This document shows, piece by piece, positions 56,236 through 64,000 of a DNA stretch of 64,000 bases; position 1 is the first letter of the stretch, and each line of letters begins with the position of its first letter. The position numbers and the translations under genes are program-made. The notes beneath the pieces are model-generated. The model was not told the DNA's origin and searched no databases. It saw only the letters and a program-made list of their open reading frames with translations. The DNA lies in assembly GCF_000166195.2 (NCBI RefSeq), contig NZ_CM001403.1, positions 3,862,432-3,926,431 on the forward strand, given 5' to 3'. Source of the stretch: Mucilaginibacter paludis DSM 18603 (GTDB taxonomy: Bacteria; Bacteroidota; Bacteroidia; Sphingobacteriales; Sphingobacteriaceae).

Positions 56236-57387
56236 TTAAACGTAAAAACATCTGTGCTTTAATAAGAAGTCTTCGATATTATCGGGTGATATGACCAAAG
56301 TCTTAGACCCCGGATAATTATCTGTAAATGTTTGCGGAAAGCGAACGGTTCCTTTAGACGACCATTTAAATTCATAAGCGGCCAACTGTTCCCCATCTTC
56401 CTCGATCAGATCGATCTCCTGCTGCTGGTTGGTTCTCCAGAAAAAAGAAACGACATCGATATCGTGGTATTTCAGGTATTTCATTCGTTCCGAGATCACA
56501 TAGTTCTCCCATAACGCACCCGTATCCGTCCTTGAACCTAATGGTTTAAAATTATTGATAATGGCGTTCCGGATCCCGCAATCATAGAAATAGATCTTCT
56601 TTCCCTTTTTGATCTCGTTCCTGACATTGCGGCTGAATGCAGGTAACCTGAAAACCACAAAGGTCTTTTCCAACAGGTCGATGTATTTATCGATGGTTTT
56701 ACTATCGCTCCCGATCGTCTGGCCCAATTCATGAAAACTCACCTCACTTCCTACCTGCAAGGCGAGCGCCTTCAAAAGTTTCTCCAGCAACAAGGGTTTT
56801 TTAACCTGCTCCAGCATCAATAAGTCCTTATACAAATAACTCCCTGCCAATAACTTCAACAGCTCTTTCTCTTCCCCGACCTTGGTCACGATCTCCGGAT
56901 AATACCCGAAGATCATGCGCTGCTCGATCATGCGTTTCTCCTGGACAAGCCCGTTCGCCCCGACCAGTTCTTCAAAACTCAATGGGTAAAGCATATATTC
57001 ATACTTCCTCCCCGTTAAAGGCTCATTGACCTGGCTTGACAACTCAAACGCGGATGAACCCGTAGCAATGACCTGAACATCTTTGATCTGATCGGTAAAT
57101 AATTTCAGGGTAAGCCCAATGTTAGGGATACGCTGCGCCTCATCGATGAATACTATTTTTTTCTGACCAACCACGGCCCTGAGTTTTGTCGCTGTGGTAT
57201 TCGTCAAAATATCCCTGACATCGGCATCATCGCCATTTAAATATAAATGATCCTTGTCTCTTAGGATCTCCTCAACCAAAGTTGACTTACCCGATTGCCG
57301 AGGTCCGAATAACAAAATGGCCTTCCCCTTAAAAAGCCTTTCTTCTATCGTACTTTGTAAACTGCGTATAATCATTTTGGATTTCAA
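56236..57387 (-). CDS. AAA ATPase with DUF4143 domain
   Basis: The 383 residues have an AAA_14-type ATPase domain (Walker A LFGPRQSGKSTLVEEIL, Walker B VFIDEAQRIPN, sensor VIATGSSAFELSS, then PLTGRKYEYMLYPLSFEEL) and a C-terminal DUF4143 domain. This has a winged-helix part (FHELGQTIGSDSKTIDKYIDLLEKTFVVFRLPAFSRN) and a PD-(D/E)XK-like end (QQEIDLIEEDGEQLAAYEFKW). The cellular role of this very common family is not settled. Two copies of a dyad stand at and before its start, one overlapping the ATG. Its 3' end lies against a gene that seems to lack its start, so it may have been inserted. Confidence 0.93.
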   Translation of the reverse strand: MKSKMIIRSLQSTIEERLFKGKAILLFGPRQSGKSTLVEEILRDKDHLYLNGDDADVRDILTNTTATKLRAVVGQKKIVFIDEAQRIPNIGLTLKLFTDQIKDVQVIATGSSAFELSSQVNEPLTGRKYEYMLYPLSFEELVGANGLVQEKRMIEQRMIFGYYPEIVTKVGEEKELLKLLAGSYLYKDLLMLEQVKKPLLLEKLLKALALQVGSEVSFHELGQTIGSDSKTIDKYIDLLEKTFVVFRLPAFSRNVRNEIKKGKKIYFYDCGIRNAIINNFKPLGSRTDTGALWENYVISERMKYLKYHDIDVVSFFWRTNQQQEIDLIEEDGEQLAAYEFKWSSKGTVRFPQTFTDNYPGSKTLVISPDNIEDFLLKHRCFYV

Positions 57388-57422
57388 TCCTTAAATTACA
57401 TAGTGAATTTGGATTTCAATCC
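57376..57422. repeat. Two 15-bp direct repeats, each a dyad, at the start of the ATPase gene
   Basis: TTTGGATTTCAATCC occurs at 57376-57390 and 57408-57422, 32 bases apart. Each contains GGATT-TC-AATCC, an inverted repeat. The first overlaps the start codon of the ATPase gene. This is a typical layout for an operator pair. Confidence 0.6.
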
Positions 57423-57880
57423 AAAATTAACATATTGGTTTCGGATTAACAAGTACCACGAAGATATTTTGATGAAATGACCCGAATCCCGATAGGAGTC
57501 TTTAAATTAGCACCAGCAAAGGCCAGAGGCCTTTATAACGCTCTCCTGTGTTTTGGGACAGGAGGGCGTTTCTATTTTTTTATTCCGTTAGCAGCAAATA
57601 AATATACGCCGCCAACAGGATCAGTTTCCCAGCTATCTTTCTCGTTAGCATGAGATGAACGTCTGCTTCCGTTTCAATAATGAGGACTTTTACGATTGAA
57701 GGCGCCCCGCTTCTCCGTCCAATAAAAAGCCCCGTGTATGCTATTAAGCTAATATGTCAATGAATTAAAACAATACGACCTGAATAGAAGGCGTTTATCC
57801 CGCTTCAAGATAGTCTAAACCCGCTTTAAAGGCAGGAATGCCGATTTTGCGATCGCGGCTCTATTGTTGTATGACTTATA
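57423..57880. other. Intergenic stretch with an orphan terminator
   Basis: No gene was seen. On the plus strand it has a hairpin at 57518-57534 (AAAGGCC/GGCCTTT) followed by the terminator at 57537-57581, with no coding sequence upstream in that direction. A small RNA or a leftover gene end is possible. Confidence 0.45.
57537..57581 (+). terminator. Intrinsic terminator without an obvious plus-strand gene
   Basis: AACGCTCTCCTGT and ACAGGAGGGCGTT form a 13-bp stem with one T-G pair around an 8-base loop, followed by TCTATTTTTTT. This is a textbook rho-independent terminator for a plus-strand transcript. Confidence 0.85.
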
Positions 57881-59053
57881 GTGCAATTGCCTTATTTACA
57901 CATATTTCCCGATCCGTATCATGAATTTATCAGAATCCAAAAGGCTAAAATAGTCAAACTCTTTAGCGCACTCAATTTTAGTCAAAGTCAAAAGATCAAT
58001 GATGTTTTAAAACTGGCTGCAGAAACAGCAAACGTACCGATGGTAACGATCTCCCTTATGGGTAAGGACACCCAGTTCATTAAATCAAACATCGGCCTGG
58101 ATGTTGACGAAGGTAGCCGCGAAACGTCCTTCTGCAAATATCTACTGGACAGTAAAGAGGTACTCGTCGTTCCAGATACATTAGTTGATGATCGCTTTAT
58201 GAACAACCCTGCCGTGGTAAGTTATCCGGATATTCGATTTTATGCGGGCGCCCCCTTGATCAGCAATGCCGGTTACCATATAGGCTCTCTTTGTGTGTAC
58301 GACCAGATCCCTCACATATTTACCAAAAGCCGGCAACAGATATTAGGTATCCTTGCGACCCAGGTCATGCATATCATGGAACTGGAGCTTGCAGTTATCC
58401 TGGCGGACAAACGCATCAATCATTTGGCCAACTGGGGAACAAAGAAAGCTTCGTTAGAACGGAAACTCAGAGCTTTTTTTGAACGCTCACCGCTCTGCCA
58501 TACGCTGATCAGCCCTAACTTCAGGATACTCGATTTTAATATCGCAGCAGCAACCTTTATCAAAGATACACACGATCTGCGCTTGCAGGTCGGCAAAAAT
58601 ATCAGGAATTACCTGAGCAAGACATTCAGGGTTCTGTTTAGTTTATATTTTAAAAAGGCTGTTGGCGGGGAGCACATCAAGCAGGAAGTATTGATCAAAA
58701 ATGATGCAGGTGTTTCCAAGTGGTGGGAAGTTTCCCTGGACCCGGTAACAAATGAGGCTGGTCAAGTTACCAGCATCGCTTACAATGCCACCAATATTAA
58801 TGATCGAAAGATGCAGTTGCCTGAGATCTCAGCTCAGAACAAAGCGCTATCGAACATCGCCTATATTCAGTCACACCAATACCGAAGACCCGTCGCCTCG
58901 ATCCTTGGCCTGTTCGAATTGATCAGGGCCGATAATTATCAGCCCGACCGTGAATGTTTAATATTAATGGAAAAAGCCGTCAATGAGCTGGACCTGGTGA
59001 TCAAGCAAGTGGTTGATGTCGCTGGGCCACACACCTCAAAAGTTTCGGCCTGA
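57881..59053 (+). CDS. GAF-PAS sensor protein with a DHp-like helix but no ATPase domain
   Basis: The 390 residues start at GTG 57881 (TTG two codons later is also possible). A GAF domain covers about 30-175 (VPMVTISLMGKDTQFIKSNIGLDVDEGSRETSFCKY, FYAGAPLISNAGYHIGSLCVYD). A PAS domain follows at about 195-315 (FFERSPLCHTLISPNFRILDFNIAA, WWEVSLDPVTNEAGQV). The last part, SHQYRRPVASILGLFELI, looks like the phospho-acceptor helix of a histidine kinase. The protein ends there, with no N, G1 or G2 boxes, and no kinase domain follows downstream. It could be a degenerate sensor, a phosphotransfer partner or a truncated kinase. Confidence 0.8.
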   Translation: MQLPYLHIFPDPYHEFIRIQKAKIVKLFSALNFSQSQKINDVLKLAAETANVPMVTISLMGKDTQFIKSNIGLDVDEGSRETSFCKYLLDSKEVLVVPDTLVDDRFMNNPAVVSYPDIRFYAGAPLISNAGYHIGSLCVYDQIPHIFTKSRQQILGILATQVMHIMELELAVILADKRINHLANWGTKKASLERKLRAFFERSPLCHTLISPNFRILDFNIAAATFIKDTHDLRLQVGKNIRNYLSKTFRVLFSLYFKKAVGGEHIKQEVLIKNDAGVSKWWEVSLDPVTNEAGQVTSIAYNATNINDRKMQLPEISAQNKALSNIAYIQSHQYRRPVASILGLFELIRADNYQPDRECLILMEKAVNELDLVIKQVVDVAGPHTSKVSA

Positions 59054-59069
59054 TCTCGCGGCTACGCAG

Positions 59070-59555
59070 CTATGTTTTTGTATGCAAACTGAACGCAGTC
59101 TCGTGCTTGATCTCTGATATGACAAAAAAGCTTTCTACGTGCCCGATATCTTTTACCTTGGCCAGCTTGTCGATCAGAACATCATTGTATTCTTTCATAT
59201 CCCGGATCACGATGCGGAGCAAAAAATCGAAGGAACCCGTCATATGGTAACATTCCATGACCTCGGTTATTTTAATGATCTCTTCTTTAAACGCAAGCAA
59301 GCCCTCTTGTGAGTGTTCTTTGACCTGTACCTGTGTGAAAGCTGTCAGGCTCTTGCCTATTTTATCCTGGTTGAGTATGGCAGCATAGCGTTTAATGTAA
59401 CCCTCTTCCTGCAAGCGGCGAACACGGATATGAATAGGGGTAACAGATTTGTGCAGGCGATGTGCCAGCTCCTTGTGTGTAAGCCGCGCATCTTCCTGCA
59501 GCAGCTGTAAGATACCCATATCGGTTTGGTCAAACTGGTGACTCATATCGTTCAA
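59070..59555 (-). CDS. Lrp/AsnC-family transcriptional regulator
   Basis: The 161 residues contain an N-terminal helix-turn-helix (FDQTDMGILQLLQEDARLTHKELAHRLHKSVTPIHIRVRRLQEEGYIKRYAAIL) and a C-terminal RAM/ASNC ligand domain (LTAFTQVQVKEH, MECYHMTGSFDFLLRIVIRDMKEYNDVL). Such proteins form octamers and respond to amino acids or related small molecules. It converges with the GAF-PAS gene (16-base gap) and diverges from pckA, which it might control. Confidence 0.94.
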   Translation of the reverse strand: MNDMSHQFDQTDMGILQLLQEDARLTHKELAHRLHKSVTPIHIRVRRLQEEGYIKRYAAILNQDKIGKSLTAFTQVQVKEHSQEGLLAFKEEIIKITEVMECYHMTGSFDFLLRIVIRDMKEYNDVLIDKLAKVKDIGHVESFFVISEIKHETAFSLHTKT

Positions 59556-59810
59556 TAATTTAATATAATGACGGGCCTTAGTGTATAAAATACAATATAA
59601 GGACGAATAATTGGTAGTGCTAAAGTATTGATATTAGAGATAAATGACAAGCTAAATTCTATTTCCTGACGGGTTGCTTAGTGTATTGTAACCCGATTTT
59701 TGTTCATTGCAGAGTGCTATTTTACCAAGAAAGGGTCGTTTTTAACCTTCAATTAGTTTTAACAACTATTTAAGGTATGGCTCATGGTCATGTTTTCTAA
59801 AATCAATAGC

Positions 59811-59906
59811 ATGTATAGTAACAAAGACCAAAACACCCAACCTTTACTTCGCGGATCAGCAATGCCAATGCCCTCAACAACCAATAACATAAATACAGAC
59901 TTATGA
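59811..59906 (+). CDS. Very small ORF, 31 residues, overlapping the next ORF
   Basis: ATG 59811 opens 31 codons (polar, Asn/Thr-rich: NKDQNTQ, STTNNINTDL) and stops in TTATGA, where the TGA overlaps the ATG of the next small ORF by 4 bases. The overlap is the only sign that it is translated; otherwise it could be a chance frame. Confidence 0.3.
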   Translation: MYSNKDQNTQPLLRGSAMPMPSTTNNINTDL

Positions 59907-60034
59907 AACCCTTTAATAGTCCTGAAACCTTAATACCACTCGGTGTGGTGATCGCCTTTTTATTGGTCCTGGTGGTAAAACGCTACCATAAGGCTGAAAA
60001 AGAGTATGACGATGATTTTCAGGGTTGGATATAA
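59903..60034 (+). CDS. Small membrane protein, 43 residues, upstream of pckA
   Basis: ATG 59903 opens 43 codons: a short polar start, one hydrophobic helix (LIPLGVVIAFLLVLVV), then KRYHKAEKEYDDDF and a short end. The layout, one membrane span with a positive then acidic tail, is that of small membrane proteins rather than chance. It ends 20 bases before the pckA ATG. No family recognised. Confidence 0.55.
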   Translation: MKPFNSPETLIPLGVVIAFLLVLVVKRYHKAEKEYDDDFQGWI

Positions 60035-60054
60035 ATGATCTCATTATAAAAAGT

Positions 60055-61590
60055 ATGGAGCAATTAATCTTTAGTACTAAAGTGCACACGCAATTACCTG
60101 TTCAGGAATTGGTTAAGCAGACACTGATGCGAGGTGAAGGTGTTTTGAACGACACCGGTGCGCTGCTGGTGAAAACCGGTGCCTTTACCGGGCGCAGCCC
60201 CCAAGATAAATTTATCGTGCGCGATAGCTTAGCCGAAACGGCTGTCAACTGGAATAAGTTCAACACGCCCATTGATGAAAAATATTTCTTCGGACTGAAA
60301 GAGCAAATGTTGGCATACCTTAATAAGCTACCCGAACTTTGGTTGAGGGACGCCTATGCCTGCGCCGATCCTGCCCACCGCTTAAACATACGGGTGATCA
60401 ATGAGCATCCATGGTGCAATCATTTTGTGGCCAATATGTTCTTAGAGCCGACCGCAAGAGAGCTCGAAGGTTTTGAACCTGAATGGCTCGTGATCCAGGC
60501 CCCGGGTTTTAAAGCCGATCCTGAAAAAGATGGCACACGCCAGGCAAATTTTACAGTGATTTCGTTCGCTTACAAAACCATATTGATCGGAGGCACCGGG
60601 TACACCGGAGAGATCAAAAAAGGGATCTTCACGGTCCTGAATTTTATCCTGCCCTTTCAAAAAAGAGTACTATCCATGCATTGCAGCGCCAATGAGGGCC
60701 CCAAAGGCGACACAGCGATATTTTTTGGTTTGAGCGGTACAGGCAAAACCACCTTGAGTTCTGACGCCGGCCGTAAACTAATCGGCGATGACGAGCATGG
60801 CTGGAACGAACAGGGCGTATTTAATTTTGAGGGTGGCTGTTACGCTAAGATCATAGACCTGTCAGCTGAGTTTGAACCCGAGATCTTCCAGGCTATCCGG
60901 CCCGGTGCATTGGTAGAAAACGCCTCTTTCGTTAAAGATTCCAATAAAATAGATTTTGCCGATCGCTCCTTAACAGAAAATACCAGGGTCAGTTACCCGA
61001 TCAGCCATATTCGAAATGCGAAGTCCCAGTCGGTGACCGGAGTACCACAAAATATATTCTTTTTAACCTGCGATGCTTACGGCGTGATTCCGCCTATCAG
61101 CAAACTGACCAAAGAGCAGGCCATGTTCCATTTCTTAAGTGGCTACACCGCAAAGATCGCCGGGACCGAAGAAGGAGTAACCGAACCGCAAGTAACCTTC
61201 AGCACCTGTTTTGGTGCACCTTTTTTACCATTGCATCCAAGTCACTACGCAGCGTTGCTTGGTGAATACCTGGACCTTTACCTGGTAAAGGTCTGGCTGG
61301 TTAATACCGGATGGACGGGAGGGAGTTACGGCACCGGTTGCCGCATCGCGATCAAATACACCAGGGCTATGATCAATGCCGCTCTAAACAATGAGCTTGA
61401 CCGCGTAGATTATAACAAAGACCCGGTTTTCGGCTTAAGCGTTCCCCAACAATGTGAGGGCGTACCCGCCGAATTACTTAATCCACGAAATACCTGGACC
61501 GATCCGATCGCCTACGACGAAACCGCAAAAAAACTAGCCCAAAAATTCCAGGATAATTATCAGCAATACAAGCAGGTCGCCATGTCGTAG
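60055..61590 (+). CDS. pckA: Phosphoenolpyruvate carboxykinase (ATP)
   Basis: The enzyme converts oxaloacetate and ATP to phosphoenolpyruvate and CO2 at the entry to gluconeogenesis. Visible motifs are TGAFTGRSPQDKFIV, the kinase-1 loop FFGLSGTGKTTLSSD, the kinase-2/metal region IGDDEHGWNEQGVFNFEGGCYAK, SYPISHIRN, FLTCDAYGVIPP and NTGWTGGSYGTGCR. From ATG 60055 it has 511 residues, close to the usual 520-540; an upstream TTG at 60025 would add 10 residues that overlap the small ORF and look unrelated. Confidence 0.96.
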   Translation: MEQLIFSTKVHTQLPVQELVKQTLMRGEGVLNDTGALLVKTGAFTGRSPQDKFIVRDSLAETAVNWNKFNTPIDEKYFFGLKEQMLAYLNKLPELWLRDAYACADPAHRLNIRVINEHPWCNHFVANMFLEPTARELEGFEPEWLVIQAPGFKADPEKDGTRQANFTVISFAYKTILIGGTGYTGEIKKGIFTVLNFILPFQKRVLSMHCSANEGPKGDTAIFFGLSGTGKTTLSSDAGRKLIGDDEHGWNEQGVFNFEGGCYAKIIDLSAEFEPEIFQAIRPGALVENASFVKDSNKIDFADRSLTENTRVSYPISHIRNAKSQSVTGVPQNIFFLTCDAYGVIPPISKLTKEQAMFHFLSGYTAKIAGTEEGVTEPQVTFSTCFGAPFLPLHPSHYAALLGEYLDLYLVKVWLVNTGWTGGSYGTGCRIAIKYTRAMINAALNNELDRVDYNKDPVFGLSVPQQCEGVPAELLNPRNTWTDPIAYDETAKKLAQKFQDNYQQYKQVAMS

Positions 61591-61740
61591 CGGATTTCCT
61601 GCTTTCAACAAACGGCTGTTATTATACCTCTGAAGAAGTTAAGGCATCAATAAAGTGCAATGTAAAAGCTAAATTTTCTTAAGTGTGAAAAGTATATTCG
61701 ATAGTATTTTTCTGTATATTTACCTTAAACCAATCCCATC

Positions 61741-62163
61741 ATGAAAACCTTTAAAGCATCCCAGGAATTGATCGACATTTTATTAACTTATGGATTTGTC
61801 GAAGATACCCACATCAATTACCCTGAGCACGCCGCGAGGTTAAAAGCTGACCCATATGACCCATCGCATATGAAACGCCACTTTGTTTTCAAGGGCACGA
61901 GGGAAAAACTGCATTTCGATTACGTTAATATGTATTTACCTACTGGTGGAAATACTATGTCTTTTACAACAGATGAACTGAAATCCCTTATCGCATTCTG
62001 CCGCCTCTCAGCCACAGATAGAACCGCTTTAACTGATGAACGATACCAAGCTTTAAGTATACCTGAAATCATTTCCGATGTAAAGCGCCATCCCTATATC
62101 TATTCCAAATCAGTTTACAAAAGGGCGAAATTGCAATTTGAGAAGATACCGGACATAAATTAG
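61741..62163 (+). CDS. Unknown 140-residue protein
   Basis: A soluble basic protein (MKTFKASQELIDILLTYGFVED, HMKRHFVFKGTREKLHFDYVNMYLP, FTTDELKSLIAFCRLS). It has no signal peptide or known motif. A TATATTTA stretch about 20 bases before the start is close to the -7 box. The single-gene context (pckA before, convergent gene after) gives no functional hint. Confidence 0.7.
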   Translation: MKTFKASQELIDILLTYGFVEDTHINYPEHAARLKADPYDPSHMKRHFVFKGTREKLHFDYVNMYLPTGGNTMSFTTDELKSLIAFCRLSATDRTALTDERYQALSIPEIISDVKRHPYIYSKSVYKRAKLQFEKIPDIN

Positions 62164-62183
62164 TATCTTGTGGAATTCAGCAC

Positions 62184-63704
62184 TTAATATTCTTCGACCA
62201 TACTTCTAATTTTTTGATTGTAAGCAATCTCCTTAGCGCGATTTTGTTCACCCGAAATATCTTGAAGGATGGCCATATAGCCCTCTACTATCTTCAATTC
62301 GGCTTCAGTGAAAAAGCCAGGATTTGATCTCGCCCAATTTCTTAAAAGATCAATTCCCTGTATCGTTTTGACTTCTCGTTCCCGCAAGGTATAAACTGAC
62401 AGTTTTGCAAAATTTAACTGCGTATCTGAATCCCATTCATCTATCCAACGCTTTCCAAGCATTTTCAAAAGCATCGTGTCAAACGTTAGTTTCCTTTCGA
62501 CTTTAGCAGATATTGAATGAGGTATTAGGAAGACGTTTCGGACGTTTGCAATAGCTTCTATATTCAATGCAAATTCCTCACCATATCCTTCAATTTCTTT
62601 TTGCGTGGATTTAGAAATAAGCAACTCTAAATACACTTTCGCCCGCGAACTACTGGTCCCCATGAAGTCGAGAAGCAATTTCGAAAATATATTGGCTCGG
62701 GTTTGTGAAGTCCCAATTTTTAAAATATTTTTAAACAACTGTTCGGGCTTGTTCCACATCCCATCCCGAGTACTACGCAGGAGTAATACATCATCAAAAA
62801 AAACAGTTAGTGCAATAGAGAAGCCACTATGATCAGGCCTTTTTAAAAGTTCGCCTAAAACCCCATCCCATAAAGAAGTGTTTTTAGCCGGCAAATCATC
62901 AAAGGGCGGCAATAAATACAATGTGGCTAAAGAAGCGATAAATATTTCTTCAGGAACTTCAATCAAAATTTGAGTTGCTGATCTGTTACTTAGTGAGAAA
63001 CCCAAAATGTGCTGTTCAAGTTCTTCAGGAATATCTTTGGTTGTAAGTACAACGCTTTTGATCAAACTAGAAACATTTGACAACTCATGGATTAGGACAT
63101 TATGTTCTGAAGTTTCGAGCTTTTTCCAGTTTGAAATAACATAGCGCCAAAAAGTTGCCTGAAAAACTTTGTTCTCAACGGATAGAAACTTGTGAATAAG
63201 AGCTATTCGGTCTGTACTCGTAATTGCATCGATTTTGTAGGAAAAAAACCACACTGGAATTTCGGCAAGGGACGTGTGATATCCCTTATCGGATATATGG
63301 GCTACCACCCAATCAATAAACGCATGAAGGATGCGAATTAGCGTATTGTTCTCTACTTGCGATTCTTGAAAAGTCATTATAAACCGGTTCGTGTTTATTC
63401 TAACCAATGTTGGCAAATGCTTGAAAAACACGGGCATAAGAACAGCCCAAAGTTCCCACATATCTGGTGCCACACGATCTTCTATCTCGTACATCCAGTC
63501 AAACGTATAAATGGTATGTCCGGTGGAGATTATGATGAATGAGACCACACCATTTCGGCGCAAGCTGACCCACTGTTTCGGGGCAAACCGACCATGGTAT
63601 TTCGGGGCAAACTGACCCACCAAAACGCGTAGCAAATGCTGTAGAAGTAACCATCTTTTGAGGGCAAAAGACCTGTCTAAGATGGCCAATTTGACAATCA
63701 GCAT
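62184..63704 (-). CDS. Unknown protein, 5' end replaced by an IS21-family end
   Basis: The open frame of 506 codons is a chimera. Roughly the first 50 codons (63704 to about 63550) are antisense to IS21 terminal repeats and the transposase start and are not native. The rest (about 455 residues) is helical and rich in Leu, Ile and Trp (MWELWAVLMPVFFKHLPTLVRI, IPVWFFSYKIDAITSTDRIALIHKFLSVENKVFQATFWRYVISNW, LDFMGTSSSRAKVYLELLIS, IQGIDLLRNWARSNPGFF). It looks like the C-terminal part of a larger protein. I do not recognise the family. The native N-terminus, possibly with the catalytic domain, has been cut off by the insertion. Confidence 0.6.
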   Translation of the reverse strand: MLIVKLAILDRSFALKRWLLLQHLLRVLVGQFAPKYHGRFAPKQWVSLRRNGVVSFIIISTGHTIYTFDWMYEIEDRVAPDMWELWAVLMPVFFKHLPTLVRINTNRFIMTFQESQVENNTLIRILHAFIDWVVAHISDKGYHTSLAEIPVWFFSYKIDAITSTDRIALIHKFLSVENKVFQATFWRYVISNWKKLETSEHNVLIHELSNVSSLIKSVVLTTKDIPEELEQHILGFSLSNRSATQILIEVPEEIFIASLATLYLLPPFDDLPAKNTSLWDGVLGELLKRPDHSGFSIALTVFFDDVLLLRSTRDGMWNKPEQLFKNILKIGTSQTRANIFSKLLLDFMGTSSSRAKVYLELLISKSTQKEIEGYGEEFALNIEAIANVRNVFLIPHSISAKVERKLTFDTMLLKMLGKRWIDEWDSDTQLNFAKLSVYTLREREVKTIQGIDLLRNWARSNPGFFTEAELKIVEGYMAILQDISGEQNRAKEIAYNQKIRSMVEEY

Positions 63705-64000
63705 GAGTAAGATTAGAAAGATTTTAAGGATGAACAGTCAGGGTCGCAGCACGCGATTTATAGCTGCCCAGATTGATTCATCCCGGAATACCGTAAGAAA
63801 GTACCTGGCCGCCCTTAAGAAAAGCGGCTTTACCTTTGAAGAAGTTAATAGCCTGAATGATAAGGAGCTGGAAGATCTTTTCGGTAAGACCAGGGAAAAC
63901 AACCAGCCAAGCAGCCGTATGCAATCCATGCTGCGCTGCTTCCCACATGTCGATAAAGAGCTCAAAAAGACCGGTATGAACCGGCAGCTCCTGTGGGAAG
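63551..64000 (+). mobile_element. IS21-family element, left end, continues past the window
   Basis: Three related 19-20-base repeats (TTTCGGGGCAAACTGACCCA type) stand at 63553-63572, 63576-63594 and 63600-63619, the multiple terminal repeats typical of IS21 ends, followed by the istA start. The exact outer boundary (about 63541-63552) cannot be fixed without the right end. Confidence 0.85.
63682..64000 (+). CDS. istA: IS21 transposase IstA, N-terminal part
   Basis: From ATG 63682 (or, more like other IstA proteins, ATG 63703) the frame is open to the window end: MSKIRKILRMNSQGRSTRFI, then AAQIDSSRNTVRKYLAALKKSG, a helix-turn-helix, and RMQSMLRCFPHVDKELKKTGMNRQLLWE, the start of the IstA family pattern leading to the DDE core. 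The partner ATPase IstB should follow outside the window. Confidence 0.9.
   Translation, partial: MANLTISMSKIRKILRMNSQGRSTRFIAAQIDSSRNTVRKYLAALKKSGFTFEEVNSLNDKELEDLFGKTRENNQPSSRMQSMLRCFPHVDKELKKTGMNRQLLWE

Noticed and set aside
56236..57387. AAA/DUF4143 ATPase with nuclease-like end considered as a defence system
   Set aside because: A single common ATPase without partner genes; family role is unsettled, so no defence claim is made.
60025..60054. TTG start for PEP carboxykinase
   Set aside because: The extra residues overlap the small upstream ORF and do not resemble the family; ATG at 60055 fits better.

Overview
The window looks like a chromosome segment of a Sphingobacteriaceae-type Bacteroidota, most like Mucilaginibacter or Pedobacter (inference). 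It holds two SusC/SusD pairs, a hybrid two-component system, Bacteroidota-style promoters (TAnnTTTG at -7) and many secreted plant-polysaccharide enzymes. It is an accessory, glycan-degrading region with mobile DNA at its right-hand side.

Region A (1-29038) is a sugar-uptake locus. A partial fasciclin lipoprotein lies at the left edge. Next come three regulators on the minus strand (hybrid two-component system, GntR, DeoR) and a minus-strand SusC/SusD pair. Divergent from this pair is a tight 12-gene plus-strand operon (13607-29038): a fucose/arabinose-isomerase-family enzyme, a split transketolase, a ribose-type ABC importer with a DUF2291 protein, an FGGY kinase, and four secreted glycosidases, two of them apiosidase-like (one a GH140 candidate). 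Isomerase, kinase, two-subunit transketolase and apiosidase together fit the known D-apiose to D-apulose to D-apulose-4-phosphate route, giving dihydroxyacetone phosphate and xylulose 5-phosphate. I read this as a complete apioside/apiose system, from glycan cleavage to central metabolism. The deoR gene and the operon share an identical stretch running from the -7 box into the probable transcription start, which suggests direct control by the DeoR repressor.

Region B (29546-52429) is a glucuronoxylan locus: GH2, SusD, SusC, GH43, a SASA esterase, a CE4-like deacetylase, GH115 glucuronidase, GH10 xylanase, UxuA, GH39, a LacI regulator and an SDR. Palindromes with the core CAATCGATTG stand upstream of SusC, GH43 and lacI and mark a probable LacI regulon. 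The locus is decaying. GH43 is split by a 1200-bp IS630-family element at a TA site, uxuA carries about three single-base deletions, and GH39 has an amber codon at the signal-peptide junction.

Region C (52430-57580) carries remains of a conjugative element: a VirD4/TraG coupling protein, a DUF3945-like protein, a small unknown protein, and an AAA/DUF4143 ATPase preceded by two identical dyads.

Region D (57881-64000) has a GAF-PAS sensor protein without an ATPase domain, an Lrp/AsnC regulator, two tiny overlapping ORFs before ATP-dependent PEP carboxykinase, an unknown 140-residue protein, and an unknown gene cut at its 5' end by an IS21-family element that runs off the window.
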